Assembly: GCF_001039355.2 (NCBI RefSeq) | Contig: NW_019773513.1 | Span: 1,260,366-1,324,365, forward strand | Origin: Lingula anatina | Lineage: Eukaryota; Brachiopoda; Lingulata; Lingulida; Lingulidae | Length of the DNA stretch: 64,000 nucleotides | Reading direction: 5' to 3' | Shown here: piece by piece, positions 60,184 through 64,000 of the stretch | Layout: each line of letters opens with the position of its first letter | How positions within the stretch are numbered: the first letter of the stretch is position 1 | The notes under the pieces: generated by a model | Seen by the model: the letters and a program-made list of their open reading frames with translations, nothing else | Databases searched by the model: none | Told to the model about the DNA's origin: nothing | Translations under genes and position numbers: made by a program

Positions 60184-63107
60184 GTAAGTAGAGAGGCCAG
60201 ACTGACGACTAACAAGAAGAATATAGAATATATGTCAGAGTTTGCCAATTTCTGGGTCATAAAAATTGTAATTCATGACATGACGACGTTTCTATATCTA
60301 TATCCTCTTTTAAATCCACATTTATCCCTTCAGATTTTGTTATAATTTAACTCTGTTTTTCATATAGGCAGTCTGTGCCAAAAACTTTTTAGACTACTTG
60401 CCCTTTAAAATGGCCCATTAAATTCACCTGGAATGTTTTTATTTTTGGTACAAAACACAGGTACACAATTATAACGTACACTGTAAAAACATCCAAGTGC
60501 CTGCTTTGTCTGAATTTTTCAACGCATTTAGCTCCTAAGCATGTTTTGCACCTAAGCATGGTACAACCTTTTAGCCTGGATGTGTTTAGCAGTAGAACAT
60601 GTTTGATGGCTAAATATATGTAGGGTATATATGAAAGTTACAATTACCAAGGTTTAGATTTTATATATATAAAGTCACCTCAACCTGTCTGAGACTGTCA
60701 ACTTTATTAACTTCACTCCATCACATTTACAGCAACATATTCATCCTTGTCTTAGCTGACCTTGCAAGGAAGTTTATTGGAATGTATTTCTGAATAACAA
60801 GTTAAGAAAATTCACTAGTTCACTAACGACACAAAACAACTGTCACTTTTACTTTAAAGATACATACCAACCGATCATCGGTGGAGCGTAAATTCCCAGT
60901 AACACATGTAAGCCACTTCTACTAGATTCTTATATGACTCAAATAAATTCGACTTGCCAACGGATAAACTGAATAGATCACTCGATCAGCCATAAAAGAC
61001 CTTTAGACTGCTCCTTTCTTTAAATATTGGGTTGTAAATTTAACCTACTTTCGTGACCTAATTTCCTGCCCCTTTGACATACAGCTTAGAATGCCAGTAG
61101 AAAAATCCGTTCAAACATCATTTTCGGGTAAAATTTAACAATGCCTTTTGATAATTTATACTACTTGAAACTATATGCTTGCATTTGGTTGGTTTTTGTG
61201 ACAAAAATTGACTTTGTATGCATCTTTAAAACACGTTCTTTATTATTTTGATAAAGTTAGTTACAGTATTGATAAACAAAGTATCACGTTTTCAATAATT
61301 AATATTTTAAATTACAATCCATGTCTGCAAGGTTGTGTCAATGACCAAAATACAGCGTTGAGTCAACGTCACATTATGATGGTGTTTTGATGTGGCTGGA
61401 TCAACGTTGAATTTAGGTAGATCAACGGCAATTCAACGTATCAACCGGTTTTCAACGTTGATCCAACGCGACTATGCCTCCTGGGAATGGCTTTATGTAC
61501 AGATCCAAGTGTCAATATATGTACATGGAATTTTTTAATTTTTATTACAATCACACTAAGCCATAATAACATAAATGATAATAACAGAAAGGGGCATATC
61601 TTGACTAGGTTCCAACTTATGTTACTTTTTTGTTTGTTTTCAGCGAGGTGTGGGGAAAATGCTGTATGCATTTACGGAACCTTGGGGCTACATGTTCCAT
61701 ACAGGAATGAGAAGTGTGATAAAAAAAGTGGCTACCGATGCGTTTGCAAACGTGGTTATGCAGGGGATGGATTTAACTGCACCAGTAAGCATTATAAATT
61801 CTTCAGATTTTTATAGGATTTGAAATTTGTTATTTTAATTTCACCACTTAATATGGCGACGTTGTAGTCTTTGATATAGCGCAACTTGTAAAACGTCTAG
61901 TAAACAAAAGAACGGACACCACCTTCTGTGAAAAGCTATGTAAAACGCAAAAAACAAATGATCTCTAGAACTTAGGTTCCAGATTTAGAGAGAGTTTTCA
62001 GTTTCGGCATCCATTGGCTGCTTTTTTGGTGAAAATGGTAATACTTGCCCATAATTTTACAGGCTAGATCTGTGGCGTTTCTGAAAATTGGCACAAATAA
62101 TTTTTTTTTTTTTTGCAAATAATTCCCATTTTTCCGAAATGTTTGGCCTGTTTGACCGTGAAATAAAGGTCAAAGGTCAAATCCGAGAGTATATTGGGAA
62201 TCTCCACATATGACTTTCAGACGGCCATCTATAGAAATTTGCCCATAATCGACGATTTGGGAGACATTTAGCATTTAATTTTGCAAATTTTGGACAAGGG
62301 TACATTGCAGCGAATGCCACACACAGACCCATGCACCGACAAAGCCAAAAATTTACGTGGATTTATTTGAGACTATATGTGACCTGAATCCAAGAGACTG
62401 GTACACAGGCTCTTATAGTCTAGAAGGAGAAGCGGTTATGGTAACATGGAGGCGGATCCGGCGGATAAGTTAGGTCGGGACTAAAACCATGTTTACCGCC
62501 AGCGCCTACGCTAAATAATAAAAGCTCAGACAATTTTTTTCATTTATTTACTCTAAATAAACAGTTCATTTTAACATCTTATTCAACTTAGAAGGGGCTA
62601 TTTTTATCTGTCACCAAAGAGCAAGTGATTAAATTCAGAGCAAATAATTGTCTTGCTTGCTGTTAAGGGGACTTTGCTTGGGTCAGTGCCTGAGCAGTTA
62701 TCCAAACAATTACCAATCATGTAATCAACCTAGAGATTTCATTACAGGGTCAGAGATAGGAAAATGACCCTTTATTTATCTAAATACATAATTGTGAATA
62801 TCCTGTGAAGAGTCAAGCTGTGGCCCTGGTAGAGGGTAGGGAGACAACATGGGTTGGGACTAACCCATGTGCACTGCCAGGAGCTTTGCTGGTGGTGCAA
62901 TTAATTCAAATAAATAAATTCTATATACATAAGCTACAAATGTAAACTGAAAGAGCATGCCTAACATGCAATTGTTTTTGCAAATTTTATTTTTAGGCTC
63001 CTGCAATCCTAACCCTTGCCTTAATGGTGGGACTTGCACAATATTAACTGAACACGCTTTCCAATGCAACTGTACCAATCATTATTCTGGACAATATTGC
63101 ACTGCAG
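60120..63107 (+). CDS. Secreted EGF-repeat protein, gene 2 (5' part)
   Basis: Visible exons: signal 60120-60183 (MGLLPLLVLELIVCVSVIDS), EGF-B 61644-61784, EGF-A 62997-63107, all phase 1. The order B-A differs from the A-first order of gene 1. After the A exon the intron runs as in gene 1 until the N at 63215, where the sequence jumps into TXNL4B copy C, so the 3' part of the gene is not seen. Introns hold the elements at 60415-61485 and 61825-62512. Confidence 0.7.
60415..61485. mobile_element. CCCAGC-type element, copy 2 (left end lost)
   Basis: Aligns with 49867-50663, including GCATTTAGCTCCTAAGCATG, and ends TATGCCTCCTGGG. It is interrupted by the MITE at 60859-61223. Confidence 0.72.
60859..61223. 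mobile_element. 365-bp MITE with CTTTAAA target-site duplication
   Basis: Ends GATACATAC and GTATGCAT form an imperfect inverted pair. CTTTAAA is present on both sides (60852-60858, 61224-61230). The paralogous sequence near 50402 carries the empty site ACTTTAAAACAC. Confidence 0.82.
61644..61784 (+). CDS. EGF-B exon, gene 2
   Basis: ARCGENAVCIYGTLGLHV, then NEKCDKKSGYRCVCKRGYAG. 141 nt, phase 1-1. Confidence 0.9.
61825..62512 (+). mobile_element. Repeat inserted after EGF-B of gene 2
   Basis: Interrupts intron sequence that in other units reads straight from GGATTTGAAAT to AAATAATA. It is the reverse complement of parts of 49500-51200 (CATATGACTTTCAGAC, ACCGCTTCTCC). No ORF recognised. Confidence 0.7.
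62997..63107 (+). CDS. EGF-A exon, gene 2
   Basis: GSCNPNPCLNGGTCTILTE and CNCTNHYSGQYC. 111 nt, phase 1-1. Confidence 0.9.
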
Positions 63108-63214
63108 GTAAAATTATAAAGACTTAGATAACAGACAATGGTTCAGAGTTAATATGCAGAAAAAAGTAGTAATAACAGAATGTTACATTTTTTCCTAATT
63201 TGCTTTTTTAAAAA

Positions 63215-63215
63215 N
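63215..63215. other. Single N at an abrupt sequence junction
   Basis: Left of the N is EGF-A downstream intron, ending TTTGCTTTTTTAAAAA as in other units. Right of it the sequence is the middle of a TXNL4B exon 3. Either a collapsed assembly gap or a true breakpoint masked by an ambiguous base. Confidence 0.8.
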
Positions 63216-63898
63216 GCCTTTCATGGCCCCTCTGTATAATACCTCCACAACATCGATGAAGTCTTGCTTGGTCTTGAAGCTGCCGATGAACTTAGTGTGA
63301 TCTGGTGTGCTGAAAATAACGATGAATTTTAAAGAAATAACTTATATGCATATACCTTATAAACCACATATATTTTGAGACAAATTTGTTCATAAACCAT
63401 AAATTCAAGTTCTAAAACAAACAATAAAAGTACACCTTGTTACAATGAACGTGACATTGGTTAGACAACCAAGTCTTGGGTAATGCTAGCAATTTTTTTC
63501 TGCTTAATCAAACCACTATTCACTATCATTTTTTCTCCAAATGGTTTCAATTTAACTAAAGTCAAACCAACCCTGTTTTATTTAGCAAATATAAGTCACT
63601 TTAAGCAATTATATTGGCAAGTATAAGCGCTACCCCAGCCAGTAAGATATTTCGCACATGTAACCCACTGTGTCTTTAGAAAAAGTCAGTATATATTATG
63701 ACATGATCAGATCCTTTCAACCCACTCAAATTCAGACCAGTCACCCCCAGTCCACCTTCATGTGCTGTCCATTGAAGAAGAAAATGGTGGCAGGTATCAG
63801 AGTGATGTCAAAGTACTGCACATACACCGGGACCTCATCCACTGACACACAGTAGATCACCGCCATCTTCCTCAACTGCTCTGCAGTCTTTGATAGCT
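63216..63898 (-). CDS. TXNL4B: TXNL4B-like exons 2 and 3, copy C (3' end cut at the N)
   Basis: Exon 2 (about 63898-63747) encodes [20 protein letters not shown] through [12 protein letters not shown]. Exon 3 (63309-63216) encodes [18 protein letters not shown] and breaks at GAMKG. Splice signals are intact. The residues keep VDEV, YFD and PDHTK, the forms closest to vertebrate TXNL4B, so this may be the tail of the functional gene whose first exon lies beyond 64000. Confidence 0.7.
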
Positions 63899-64000
63899 GC
63901 AAGACAGAAACAAGGTAGCTTTTTATTTTATATTACTTTATTGATGTGTTGAATAGCACAGTCCTATATATTATACAAGATAAAATGTACATTGATAAAT

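Noticed and set aside
1-64000. CRISPR arrays, phage or bacterial operons
   Set aside because: No direct-repeat/spacer pattern, no ribosome-binding-site-led gene clusters, and pervasive GT-AG introns.

Overview
The window reads as metazoan nuclear DNA. It is AT-rich, with short exons bounded by GT-AG introns, long repeat-filled introns, microsatellites, tRNA-headed SINEs, MITE-like inverted-repeat elements, a LINE and a Tc1-type relic. Gene content (CLCA, TXNL4B-like exons, exon-shuffled EGF modules) and the style of the repeats suggest a marine invertebrate, either a basal deuterostome or a lophotrochozoan. The sequence alone does not decide the phylum.

Region 1 (1-25.5 kb). The last two exons of a plus-strand EGF-domain gene (37-527) lie tail to tail with a complete minus-strand CLCA gene. 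Twelve exons between 25407 and 3366 splice in phase into one reading frame of 1133 residues. Its parts are a signal peptide, an N-terminal CLCA domain, a VWA domain with an intact MIDAS, a beta-rich/Fn3-like region, a very Ile-rich membrane helix and a 171-residue cytoplasmic tail. The metalloprotease motif reads HHWGH where the family has HEXXH, so the catalytic Glu is missing. Intron 1 is 12.7 kb of repeats.

Region 2 (25.5-35.5 kb). Mostly non-coding, with nested MITEs. It also holds a plus-strand gene of 3-4 exons (about 31793-34673) that I do not recognise. The gene encodes a small single-pass membrane protein with a 217-residue, tyrosine-containing tail.

Region 3 (35.5-64 kb). A segmentally duplicated locus. 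Minus-strand exons 2 and 3 of a TXNL4B-like gene occur three times: copy A is broken, copy B is open, copy C is cut at an assembly N. Each visible unit has plus-strand EGF-repeat gene material next to it. EGF gene 1 has a signal-peptide exon (39516-39579) followed by eight EGF exons of two alternating types, A and B, in the order A-B-A-B-A-B-B-B. All introns are phase 1, and the frame totals 365 residues if the last exon reads into its own stop. EGF gene 2 starts at 60120 and shows B then A before the sequence breaks at 63215. Comparing paralogous introns gives precise insertion sites for a LINE, a 3.3-kb inverted-repeat element and smaller MITEs. It also shows that two A exons were lost, one of them through a deletion that put an intronic AG in front of a B exon.

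No bacterial-type systems, CRISPR arrays, rRNA genes or convincing functional tRNA genes were seen. Exon ends were placed by hand from splice signals and phase, so errors of 1-2 bases are possible.
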